From Chloroflexota bacterium (GTDB lineage Bacteria; Chloroflexota; Anaerolineae; UBA1429), in assembly GCA_012729155.1 (NCBI GenBank), contig JAAYDS010000053.1, positions 1 through 46,511 on the forward strand: a DNA stretch of 46,511 nucleotides, read 5' to 3'. The notes below the pieces were generated by a model that had not been told where the DNA came from, did not search any database, and saw only the letters and a list, made by a program, of their open reading frames with translations. The position numbers were made by a program, and so were the translations under genes. This document shows, piece by piece, positions 8,141-15,177 of the stretch (the first letter of the stretch is position 1; every line of letters starts with the position of its first letter).

Positions 8141-9469
8141 ATGGACGCAAGTCGGCTCCACCGCAAGGTCGTCAACGCCTGGTGCATGTATGACTGGGCC
8201 AACTCGGCGTTCGCCACCACCATTATGGCAGCGCTACTGCCGCCCTACTTTTCGACGGTTGCTGCGGCTGGCTTGCCCGCTGGCCGCGCCACATCGATCT
8301 GGGGCTATGGCGTCTCTCTTGCGATGATCGTGGCGGCCGTGCTGGGGCCGGTTCTGGGCGCCATCGCCGACTATACCGGCGCAAAGAAGCGCTTTCTGCT
8401 CGGCTTTTTGGTGCCGGCCATCGTGTTTACGGCGCTGCTAGTGTTCATCGGCCAGGGCGACTGGCTGTGGGCGGTGATCCTCTACATCCTGGCGAGCATC
8501 GGCAACTCGGGCGCCAACGTCTTCTACGACTCGTTGCTGCCGCACGTGGCCCATGATGATGAGATCGATCAGGTGTCAACGCGTGGTTTTGCCATGGGCT
8601 ACCTGGGTGGCGGCCTGCTACTGGCCGTCAACCTGCTCTGGTATCTGATGCCAGAGACCTTTGGTTTTCGCGACAGTGGCGCGGCCGTGCGGGCCTCGTT
8701 CTTGAGCGTAGCGGTGTGGTGGGCGCTTTTCTCGGTGCCGCTGTTTCGCCATGTGCCCGAGCCGCCTGCGGCCACGCAGGTGCGCACGGCGCCGGTGCGC
8801 GAGGCCTTTCAACGGCTGGCACAGACGTTTCGCGAGATCAAGCGCTATCGGCAGCTGTTCGTCTTTTTGATCGCTTTTTGGGTGTATGCCGATGGCATCG
8901 GCACCATCATCAAGATGGCCACCATCTATGGCGCCGAGATCGGCATCGGCACGGGAGACCTTGCCGGTGCCCTGTTGCTGACGCAGATCGTGGGCATCCC
9001 CCTGACGCTGCTCTTTGGGCGACTGGCCAGGCGGCTGGGCACCAAACGCTCCATCTATTTGGCGCTGATGGTGTACACTGTCATTACCATCGCCGGCTAT
9101 TTCATGAGCAAGGCCTGGCACTTTTGGGTGTTGGCAGGCATGGTTGGCACGGTGCAGGGTGGCAGTCAGGCTCTCAGTCGTTCTCTATTCGGCGCCATGT
9201 GCCCCAAGAGCCGCTCGGCCGAGTTCTTTGGCTTTTACGACATCTCGAGCAAGTTCGCCGGCATCGCCGGGCCGCTGCTGTTTGCGGTGGCAGGGGCGCT
9301 GGGCGGCGGCGGGCGCGTGGGCATCGTCTCTCTGATCGTCTTTTTTGTGGTTGGGGCGCTGCTCTTGAGCCGGGTGGATGAGCAAGAGGGTATCGCGGTC
9401 GCGGCCGCGGAGAACGCGGCCGCAGAGAACGCGGCCGCTGAACGAACGGCTGTGGGCGTCGGCGTCTAG
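8141..9469 (+). CDS. MFS transporter of the UMF1 (Atg22-like) family
   Basis: A 442-residue transporter with about 12 hydrophobic segments. The N-terminus (NAWCMYDWANSAFATTIM) is the UMF1-family signature, shared with fungal vacuolar Atg22; GPVLGAIADYTGAKKRFL is the first cytoplasmic-loop motif, and GNSGANVFYDSLLPH and QGGSQALSRSLFG are other conserved stretches. The substrate is unknown; Atg22 exports amino acids from vacuoles. ATG 8141 follows AAGAGG by 7 bases and lies just after the predicted transcript start. The C-terminus is an alanine-rich tail (AAAEN repeated) encoded by three 15-base repeats, which looks like a recent expansion. Confidence 0.88.
   Translation: MDASRLHRKVVNAWCMYDWANSAFATTIMAALLPPYFSTVAAAGLPAGRATSIWGYGVSLAMIVAAVLGPVLGAIADYTGAKKRFLLGFLVPAIVFTALLVFIGQGDWLWAVILYILASIGNSGANVFYDSLLPHVAHDDEIDQVSTRGFAMGYLGGGLLLAVNLLWYLMPETFGFRDSGAAVRASFLSVAVWWALFSVPLFRHVPEPPAATQVRTAPVREAFQRLAQTFREIKRYRQLFVFLIAFWVYADGIGTIIKMATIYGAEIGIGTGDLAGALLLTQIVGIPLTLLFGRLARRLGTKRSIYLALMVYTVITIAGYFMSKAWHFWVLAGMVGTVQGGSQALSRSLFGAMCPKSRSAEFFGFYDISSKFAGIAGPLLFAVAGALGGGGRVGIVSLIVFFVVGALLLSRVDEQEGIAVAAAENAAAENAAAERTAVGVGV
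9401..9445 (+). repeat. Three 15-bp tandem repeats each with a NotI-type site, in the MFS gene
   Basis: Units at 9401-9415, 9416-9430 and 9431-9445 each begin GCGGCCGC; the first two differ at one base and the third is diverged. They encode AAAEN, AAAEN and AAAER in the cytoplasmic C-terminal tail. Confidence 0.8.
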
Positions 9470-9488
9470 CCTCGCGAGGCAACTGGAC

Positions 9489-9517
9489 AAGAGCCCGCGC
9501 TCAGGCGCGGGCTCTTT
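9489..9517. terminator. Bidirectional terminator between convergent MFS and ABC ATPase genes
   Basis: A 12-bp stem (AAGAGCCCGCGC, 9489-9500, with its complement at 9505-9516) around a TCAG loop, followed by T-rich sequence on the plus side. It lies between gene ends at 9469 and 9522. Confidence 0.8.
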
Positions 9518-9521
9518 GGTT

Positions 9522-10757
9522 TCAGGCGTCGGGGCGGATGCGCAGCTCTGAATAGCTGTCGAAAAAGTACGCGGCGGCATGCGGCACCAGCGCCTGCACG
9601 CGCCAACCGGCGTTGATCGGCTCGTCAAGGGGGAGCGCCACGCCGAAAAAGCGCCCTCCGGCCTCGACGTTGACGAGCTGGTGCCGCTGGGCAAAGTCGG
9701 GCTCGGCGTTGATCACCTCGGCGGGGATGGCGATGGTGTCGGCAGCGATCGGCTCCTCGGCAGCGACCAGGCGCGCGTCGGCACTGCGAAAGGCGATGGT
9801 GATCTCTTGCTGTGGCTCGACGCGCGCGGCCACCTCTGCGGGTAAGGGCACTGTGCCCATAGGCCCTGTGATGGCGCCTTTGCCGTTGGCCACCCACCCG
9901 GGCAAGATGTTCATGGGCGGCAACCCCAGAAAGCCGGCCACAAAGCTGCTGTTGGGGTCGCTCACGATCTCTTGATAGGTGCCGATTTGCTCGATGCGTC
10001 CATCACGCATCACGGCGATGCGATCTCCCAGAGTGATGGCCTCGGTCTGATCGTGGGTGACGTAGATGGCTGTGATGTGAAAGCGGTTCAGCAGCCGCTT
10101 GATCTCGATGCGGGTGGCGGTGCGCAGTTTGGCGTCAAGGTTCGACAGGGGCTCGTCGAAAAGGAACAGGCTCGGATCGCGCACGATGCAGCGCCCGATG
10201 GCCACGCGCTGCTGCTGTCCGCCCGAGAGTGTGCCCGGCTTGCGCGCCAGCAACTGGTCAAAGCCGATGCCCATAATCTCGGAGGTGATGCGAATGCGCT
10301 CCATCATCTCCTCATCGGGGCGGCGGCGAACCCTGAAGAAAAAGCCCAGGTTGCCCTCGCTCTTCATGTGTGGATAGAGGGCATAGTTCTGAAACACCAT
10401 GCCGATGCCGCGGTCGCGCGGTTTGACGTCAGCCATGTCTTGCCCGTCATACAGCACGCGGCCGCTATCGGGCGGCTCGAGGCCGGCCACGACGCGCAGC
10501 AGCGTGCTTTTGCCGCAGCCCGAGGGCCCCACGATGGCCAGCGTTTCGCCGTCATGGATGATGAGCGAGAGGTCGTCCAGCGCCTTGACGGGGCCAGCGC
10601 CCCGCGAGCTGGCCGTCTCTTGTGCGGCGACGCGCTCTACAAACGCCTGGTCTTTGAAGTCCCCCATCGAACGGCGCACACCTGGCTCGCCAAAGGGCAG
10701 TTTGATGCCCAGGCTGGTGAACACCTTGGAGACGCTCTCGAGTCGTATCTCTGCCAT
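9522..10757 (-). CDS. Sugar-type ABC transporter ATP-binding protein (UgpC/MalK-like) with N-terminal insertion
   Basis: A 411-residue ATPase of the carbohydrate importer class. Motifs are complete: Walker A GPSGCGKST (77-85), Q-loop FQNYALYPHM (122-131), signature LSGGQQQR (177-184), Walker B LFLFDEP (197-203), H-loop THDQTEA. A C-terminal regulatory TOBE-like region follows (about 280-411). Between the first strand (MAEIRLESVSKVF) and VKALDDLSL there are about 43 extra residues (roughly 14-57) where MalK normally has only a few. No permease or binding protein is adjacent, so it may serve several distant importers, as MsmK-type ATPases do. It is third in the operon with the dehydrogenase and DapA-like aldolase. 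Confidence 0.9.
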   Translation of the reverse strand: MAEIRLESVSKVFTSLGIKLPFGEPGVRRSMGDFKDQAFVERVAAQETASSRGAGPVKALDDLSLIIHDGETLAIVGPSGCGKSTLLRVVAGLEPPDSGRVLYDGQDMADVKPRDRGIGMVFQNYALYPHMKSEGNLGFFFRVRRRPDEEMMERIRITSEIMGIGFDQLLARKPGTLSGGQQQRVAIGRCIVRDPSLFLFDEPLSNLDAKLRTATRIEIKRLLNRFHITAIYVTHDQTEAITLGDRIAVMRDGRIEQIGTYQEIVSDPNSSFVAGFLGLPPMNILPGWVANGKGAITGPMGTVPLPAEVAARVEPQQEITIAFRSADARLVAAEEPIAADTIAIPAEVINAEPDFAQRHQLVNVEAGGRFFGVALPLDEPINAGWRVQALVPHAAAYFFDSYSELRIRPDA

Positions 10758-10777
10758 AGAGACCTCCCTGGGCTAGC

Positions 10778-11731
10778 TCAGCCGCCGAGACGGTTGACGG
10801 GATGGGCCGGCGGCTCGCCGCGCGCCACGCGCACCACGTCGAGCGCCACGAGCGCCATGTCGCGCAGCGACTCTTCGGTGGCGGTGGCGGCGTGCGGCGT
10901 AAAGACGATGTTGTCGAGTTTGAGCAGTGGGTTGTCTGCGGGCGTGGGTTCTTGCGCAAAGACGTCGATGCCCGCACCGGCGATCTGTCGATTGTGCAGG
11001 GCTGCATAGAGCGCCTGCTCATCCACCACCTCGCCGCGCGCAGCGTTGATGAAAAAGGCATCGCGGCGCATCAGCCCGAACTCGTGCGCGCTCATCAGGT
11101 GCCGTGTCTCGGGCAGCAGCGGCACGTGAATGGTTACATAGTCACTGTTGGCCAACAGCTCGTCGAGAGGCGTCTGGCGGGCGCCCAGCTCGATCTCGAG
11201 CTCGGGCGCGCGGCGCACATCGCAATAGAGCACCTGCATGCCAAACGCCAGACGGCAGATCTGTGCCACGCGCCGCCCGATGTTGCCAAAGCCGATGATG
11301 CCCACAGTCCGGCCGCGCAGCTCGCGGCCCGAAGCACGGTAGCGCACCGTGAAATCGCCCTGGCGCAACTGCTCGTGCATGTACACGATCTGCTTTGAGA
11401 GGGCCAGCATCAGCCCCAGCGTGTGCTCGGCCACGGCCTCGATGACCGCCAGCGGCGTGTTGACCACCTGCACGCCAAACTCGGTGGCCGCGGCCAGGTC
11501 GATGTTGTCGACGCCCACGCCATGCCGCCCCACCACCTTGAGCCGCGGCGTCTGCGCCAGCAGGCTACGGGTGATGCGCCCCTTGGTGCGGATCACCAGG
11601 CCGTCGATCTCGGCCAGTTCGCGCGCCAGGGTGGCCTCATCAGCGCCGGTGGCCATCCTCACGCTGCCAGCCTCTTGCAGCACACGCAGGCCGGCCTCAT
11701 GGATGGGCTCGATCAGCATAAAGTTGAGCAT
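10778..11731 (-). CDS. D-2-hydroxyacid dehydrogenase (phosphoglycerate dehydrogenase-like)
   Basis: A 317-residue NAD-dependent dehydrogenase of the D-isomer 2-hydroxyacid family. The nucleotide-binding GFGNIG lies at 147-152 and the catalytic triad is present: R232 (NAARGEVVD), E261 (DVFAQEP) and H280 (TPHAA). VVGRHGVGVDNIDL is the substrate-domain hinge segment. It lacks the ACT/regulatory domain of long SerA enzymes, so phosphoglycerate, hydroxypyruvate or another 2-keto acid could be the substrate. It lies 9 bases downstream of the DapA-like gene, in a carbohydrate-type operon, which favours a catabolic role over serine synthesis; this is inference. Confidence 0.88.
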   Translation of the reverse strand: MLNFMLIEPIHEAGLRVLQEAGSVRMATGADEATLARELAEIDGLVIRTKGRITRSLLAQTPRLKVVGRHGVGVDNIDLAAATEFGVQVVNTPLAVIEAVAEHTLGLMLALSKQIVYMHEQLRQGDFTVRYRASGRELRGRTVGIIGFGNIGRRVAQICRLAFGMQVLYCDVRRAPELEIELGARQTPLDELLANSDYVTIHVPLLPETRHLMSAHEFGLMRRDAFFINAARGEVVDEQALYAALHNRQIAGAGIDVFAQEPTPADNPLLKLDNIVFTPHAATATEESLRDMALVALDVVRVARGEPPAHPVNRLGG

Positions 11732-11739
11732 GGCGCCTC

Positions 11740-12624
11740 CTAGAGCTTGCCCATCTGCTTGAGGATGGCGATCAACCGCTCGCGTGCTGCCCCTGTGAGC
11801 GAACGGATGGGTGCGCGGCAGGGGCCTGCCGGCAAGCCCAGCAGCTCCATGGCGTCTTTGACTACTACGGGGAACGACCCCAGTGCAAAGGCCTGGCGCA
11901 GCGGCTCGAGCTGCCGTTGTCGCTCGAGCGCCAGGGGCAGGTCGCCCGCCTGATAGGCCTCGTAGATGCCCACCACAAGCTCGGGGGCCACGTTGGCCGT
12001 GGCCGCCACGGCGCCGGCGCAGCCATAGGTCAGGCCGGCATAGATGAGCGTATCGCGCCCCATGAAGGTGACAAAGCCTGGGGGGCAGAGGGCGATGTAG
12101 CGCATGGTGTTCGAGAGGTCGCCGCTCGAATCTTTGATGCCGCCAAAGTTGGGCGCCTGCTGGTTGATGCGCGCTACCGTCTCGGGCGTGAGGGTGACGC
12201 CGGTGCGGTCGGGGTTGCTATAGCCCAACACGGGGATCGATACACTGTCGGCGATGCGGCAAAAGTGCTCTACCAACTCATCTTGCGATGGCTTGATAAA
12301 GTAGGGCGTGATGACCGAGACGGCATCGGCGCCGGCGCGCTCGGCGTATCGGGTCAGCTCGATGCTCTCGCGCGTGGTCACCGCGCCGGTCGAGGGCATC
12401 ACAAAGGCGCGGCCGTTGTTCTGCTCGATGACCACGTCCATGGTGCGCTTTTTCTCGTCCTTGTCGAGGGCGAAAAGCTCGCCCTGGCTGCCCGACGGAA
12501 AGAGCCCGTGCACCCCTGCAGCCACGAGATAGTCGACGATCTGCCGCAGGGCGGCCTCGTTGACCGTCTCGTCGCGGTTGAAGGGAGTTACCAGCGGCAC
12601 CACAATGCCCTTGATCTCGCGCAT
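11740..12624 (-). CDS. DapA/NanA-family Schiff-base aldolase
   Basis: A 294-residue (beta/alpha)8 lyase of the dihydrodipicolinate synthase/N-acetylneuraminate lyase family. The Schiff-base lysine is K164 (GGIKDSSGD) and the catalytic tyrosine Y135 (GYSNPDRTG); SGSQGE replaces the usual GTTGE pyruvate-carboxylate loop. The substitution, and the operon with an ABC ATPase and a hydroxyacid dehydrogenase, suggest a 2-keto-3-deoxy sugar acid or related aldol substrate rather than lysine synthesis. The start at 12624 is fixed by AAGGAG 6 bases upstream; the frame extends further but would overlap the divergent araD-like gene. It is first in the operon. Confidence 0.87.
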   Translation of the reverse strand: MREIKGIVVPLVTPFNRDETVNEAALRQIVDYLVAAGVHGLFPSGSQGELFALDKDEKKRTMDVVIEQNNGRAFVMPSTGAVTTRESIELTRYAERAGADAVSVITPYFIKPSQDELVEHFCRIADSVSIPVLGYSNPDRTGVTLTPETVARINQQAPNFGGIKDSSGDLSNTMRYIALCPPGFVTFMGRDTLIYAGLTYGCAGAVAATANVAPELVVGIYEAYQAGDLPLALERQRQLEPLRQAFALGSFPVVVKDAMELLGLPAGPCRAPIRSLTGAARERLIAILKQMGKL

Positions 12625-12653
12625 AAAAGGCTCCTTGTCGGTGGGTTGGGGGC

Positions 12654-12683
12654 ATTCTACCACCCTAATAGACAGGGTGGCAA
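12654..12683 (-). promoter_or_regulatory. Promoter of the DapA-like/dehydrogenase/ABC ATPase operon
   Basis: On the minus strand TTGCCA (12683-12678), 18 bases, TAGAAT (12659-12654), preceded by TGG as an extended -10. An inverted repeat fills the spacer (next entry). Confidence 0.55.
12660..12680. promoter_or_regulatory. Inverted-repeat operator candidate
   Basis: CCACCCT (12660-12666) and AGGGTGG (12674-12680) form a perfect 7+7 inverted repeat around a 7-base centre. It lies between the -10 and -35 boxes of the minus-strand promoter and 24 bases upstream of the plus-strand -35, where a repressor could control the operon and perhaps both directions. No local regulator gene is evident. Confidence 0.5.
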
Positions 12684-12703
12684 TGTGATCAGACGGCGGC
12701 CTT

Positions 12704-12731
12704 TTGACACTGCCCGCCACGCAGGCATAAT
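12704..12731 (+). promoter_or_regulatory. Promoter of the class II aldolase and uridine-kinase-like genes
   Basis: TTGACA (12704-12709), 16 bases, CATAAT (12726-12731), 33 bases upstream of the ATG at 12764. Confidence 0.6.
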
Positions 12732-12763
12732 CACTGGTGCGCAACTGCGCAGGGAGGCAAATC

Positions 12764-13411
12764 ATGCGACTACCCGAACTACGTCAGGCCGTGTGCCAGG
12801 GCAATCTGTTGTTGCCCGCCTCTGGCCTGGTCACCTGGACCAGCGGCAACGTCTCTGGGCGCGATCCTGAGACGGGCCTGGTGGTCATCAAGCCCAGCGG
12901 CGTGCGTTACGAGGCGCTGACACCCGAAAAGATGGTGGTGCTCGATCTCGACGGCCAGGTGATCGAGGGCGACCTGCGTCCCTCGGTCGATGCCCCCACG
13001 CATCTCTATGTCTATCGCCACCGCCCCGATGTGATGGGCGTGGTGCACACCCATTCGACCTTTGCCACTGCCTTTGCCGCAGTGGGCCGGCCCATCCCTG
13101 TCTATCTCACCGCCATTGCCGACGAGTTCGGCGGGCCGATCCCCGTGGGAGCCTATGCACAAATCGGCGAAGAGCAGATCGGCGAGGAGATCGTGCGCTC
13201 GATCGGCGCTAGCTGCGCAATTCTGATGCAAAACCATGGCGTGTTCACCGTGGGCGCCTCGGTGATGGCCGCCGTCAAGGCGGCAGTGATGACCGAGGAC
13301 GTGGCGCGCACGGTTTACTATGCACTGCAGCTCGGGCAGCCTATCGAAATTCCACCTGACGAGGTGGTGCGTGGGCACGAGCGCTATCTCACCCAGTATG
13401 GCCAAAAGTGA
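12764..13411 (+). CDS. Class II aldolase/epimerase, L-ribulose-5-phosphate 4-epimerase-like (AraD)
   Basis: A 215-residue zinc enzyme of the AraD/FucA family. Substrate and phosphate-binding segments SGNVSGR (27-33) and KPSGV (43-47), metal-site histidines in VHTHS (H95, H97), a third at H158 (NHGVF), and acidic D77 at the AraD aspartate position support the assignment. The numbering of D77, H95 and H97 closely matches E. coli AraD, favouring epimerase; L-fuculose- or rhamnulose-phosphate aldolase remain possible. The start at 12764 has GGGAGG upstream; a longer frame from 12737 would lie inside the leader. It is followed, with an 8-base gap, by the TGS-uridine kinase gene. Confidence 0.85.
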   Translation: MRLPELRQAVCQGNLLLPASGLVTWTSGNVSGRDPETGLVVIKPSGVRYEALTPEKMVVLDLDGQVIEGDLRPSVDAPTHLYVYRHRPDVMGVVHTHSTFATAFAAVGRPIPVYLTAIADEFGGPIPVGAYAQIGEEQIGEEIVRSIGASCAILMQNHGVFTVGASVMAAVKAAVMTEDVARTVYYALQLGQPIEIPPDEVVRGHERYLTQYGQK

Positions 13412-13419
13412 GGCATGAT

Positions 13420-15111
13420 ATGGCGATCTGCGAGGCGCAACCCCGCAGTACGGCGCAGGTGCGTTTGAGCGATGGACGAGTGTTTGAGGGGCCGGTGGGC
13501 ACGCCGCTGGCCGACTTTATGGCGATGGCCTTTGAGCGTCGGGCCCAGTATCCGGTGGTGGCGGCGCTGGTGGGTGGCGAGCTCGAGGAGCTGAGCTACC
13601 GCGTTGTCTGCGATGTGGATGTGACGCCCGTCGACACCCGTAGCACCGATGGTCTGCGGATCTACCAACGGTCGTTGCTGTTCGTGATGATCGTGGCCAT
13701 GCACGAGCTGTTCTCCAATGTGCGCGTGCGGGTCGATCATTCGGTGACGCTGGGTGGGTTCTACTGCCAGTTGCTGGCAGGGGCACGCCTCACGCCCGAG
13801 GAGCTTTCGGCCGTGTCTGAGCGCATGCGCGCCATCATCGCTGCCGAGGAGCCGATCGAGCGGCTGACGCTTTCGACGGCCGAGGCCAGACGGCTCTTTG
13901 CCAGCCAGGGATATGACGACAAGGTGCGCCTGCTCGACTATCGCGAGGACGAGCACCTGAGCGTCTACCGGCTGCGCGGCCATGTGGACTATTTCTACGG
14001 CTATATGCTGCCGAGCGCCGGCCTGCTCAACGGGTTCGAGCTGCAGGACTATCCCCCTGGCATGATCTTACGTCTTACCAATGACCTGCACCAGCTGCCG
14101 CTGCACTCGCACCGCGAGTATCCCAAGCTGATGGGCGTCTTTCGCGAGTATGGCGAGTGGCTGGGCATTTTGGGGGTCGAGGATGTGGGCTCGCTCAACG
14201 AGGCCGTGCTGGCCGACGACCTGCGCCGCGAGATCCTGGTGTCAGAGGCGCTGCACGAAAAGCGGCTGGCCGAGGTGGCCGATGAGATCACCAGCCGGCC
14301 CGAGGCGCGCATTGTGCTCGTGGCCGGGCCTTCGTCATCGGGCAAGACTACCTTCTCCAAGCGTCTGGCGGTGCAGTTGATGGTCAATGGCGCGCGGCCC
14401 TTTGCCGTGGCGTTGGACGACTATTTCGTCGACCGCGAGCTCACGCCGCGCGACGAGCACGGTGAGTATGACTTTGAGAGCCTAGAGGCCATCGACCGCG
14501 GGCTCTTTGTCGAACAGCTCATGGCACTGATGGCCGGCCGAGAGGTGACGCTACGCCAGTACGACTTTGGCACCGGCAAGAATGTGCCTGGCCGCACAGT
14601 GCAGCTGCCGCCCAACGCGATCATCATCGTCGAGGGCATCCATGGTCTCAACCCCAGGCTCGCCGAGGGTCTGCCGCCCGAGCGCGTCTTTCGCATCTAT
14701 GCCTCGGCGCTGACGCAGCTCAACCTGGATCATCACAACCGCATCGCTACCACCGACACGCGCCTCTTGCGCCGCATGGTTCGCGATGCTCAGTATCGCA
14801 ACTATCCGGCACAGATGACCATCGCGCGCTGGCCCAGCGTGCGGCGCGGCGAAGAGCGCTACATCTTTCCCTATCAAGAGCACGCCGATGTGATGTTCAA
14901 CACCGCTTTGGTGTACGAGCTCTCGGTGCTCAGACCCTATGCCGAGCCGTTGCTGCGCACCGTGCCGCATGGCACCATGGAGTGGGTTGAGGCACGACGG
15001 CTGCTCTCGTTCTTACGGTGGCTCCGCTCGTGCGATGCCAGCCTGGTGCCGCACAACTCTCTGTTGCGCGAGTTCATCGGTGGCTCGAGCCTGCGCGACC
15101 TGTCGCTCTGA
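13420..15111 (+). CDS. TGS/SAD-domain protein fused to a uridine kinase-like domain
   Basis: A 563-residue protein. The first part resembles the N-terminus of threonyl-tRNA synthetase: a TGS-like domain (about 12-70, VRLSDGRVFEGPVGTPLADF) and a second additional domain (about 80-270, with HSVTLGGFYCQL and YFYGYMLPSAG). The second part (from about 295) is a P-loop kinase of the uridine kinase/phosphoribulokinase family, with Walker A GPSSSGKTT (303-311), ALDDYFVDRE and VEGIHGLNP. The architecture is known in bacteria as a nucleoside-kinase-like protein; the substrate of the fused form is not settled. ATG 13420 is preferred to GTG 13408, which overlaps the preceding gene, because GAGG lies 7 bases upstream of the ATG. 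Confidence 0.87.
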   Translation: MAICEAQPRSTAQVRLSDGRVFEGPVGTPLADFMAMAFERRAQYPVVAALVGGELEELSYRVVCDVDVTPVDTRSTDGLRIYQRSLLFVMIVAMHELFSNVRVRVDHSVTLGGFYCQLLAGARLTPEELSAVSERMRAIIAAEEPIERLTLSTAEARRLFASQGYDDKVRLLDYREDEHLSVYRLRGHVDYFYGYMLPSAGLLNGFELQDYPPGMILRLTNDLHQLPLHSHREYPKLMGVFREYGEWLGILGVEDVGSLNEAVLADDLRREILVSEALHEKRLAEVADEITSRPEARIVLVAGPSSSGKTTFSKRLAVQLMVNGARPFAVALDDYFVDRELTPRDEHGEYDFESLEAIDRGLFVEQLMALMAGREVTLRQYDFGTGKNVPGRTVQLPPNAIIIVEGIHGLNPRLAEGLPPERVFRIYASALTQLNLDHHNRIATTDTRLLRRMVRDAQYRNYPAQMTIARWPSVRRGEERYIFPYQEHADVMFNTALVYELSVLRPYAEPLLRTVPHGTMEWVEARRLLSFLRWLRSCDASLVPHNSLLREFIGGSSLRDLSL

Positions 15112-15128
15112 CGCCGCTGTGCGGATAA

Positions 15129-15162
15129 ACGCGAGGACGGAGCCGTGGCTCCGTCCTCGCGT
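15129..15162. terminator. Hairpin terminator between convergent genes
   Basis: A perfect 15-bp stem (15129-15143 with 15148-15162) with a CGTG loop lies between the kinase gene end (15111) and the DUF4139 gene end (15178). U-tracts are weak on both sides, so termination may be partial. Confidence 0.65.
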
Positions 15163-15177
15163 CAACGTCTTGTCCTG

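Noticed and set aside
9972-11009. Plus-strand frame of 345 codons
   Set aside because: Antisense to the ABC ATPase and dehydrogenase genes, both with full motifs.
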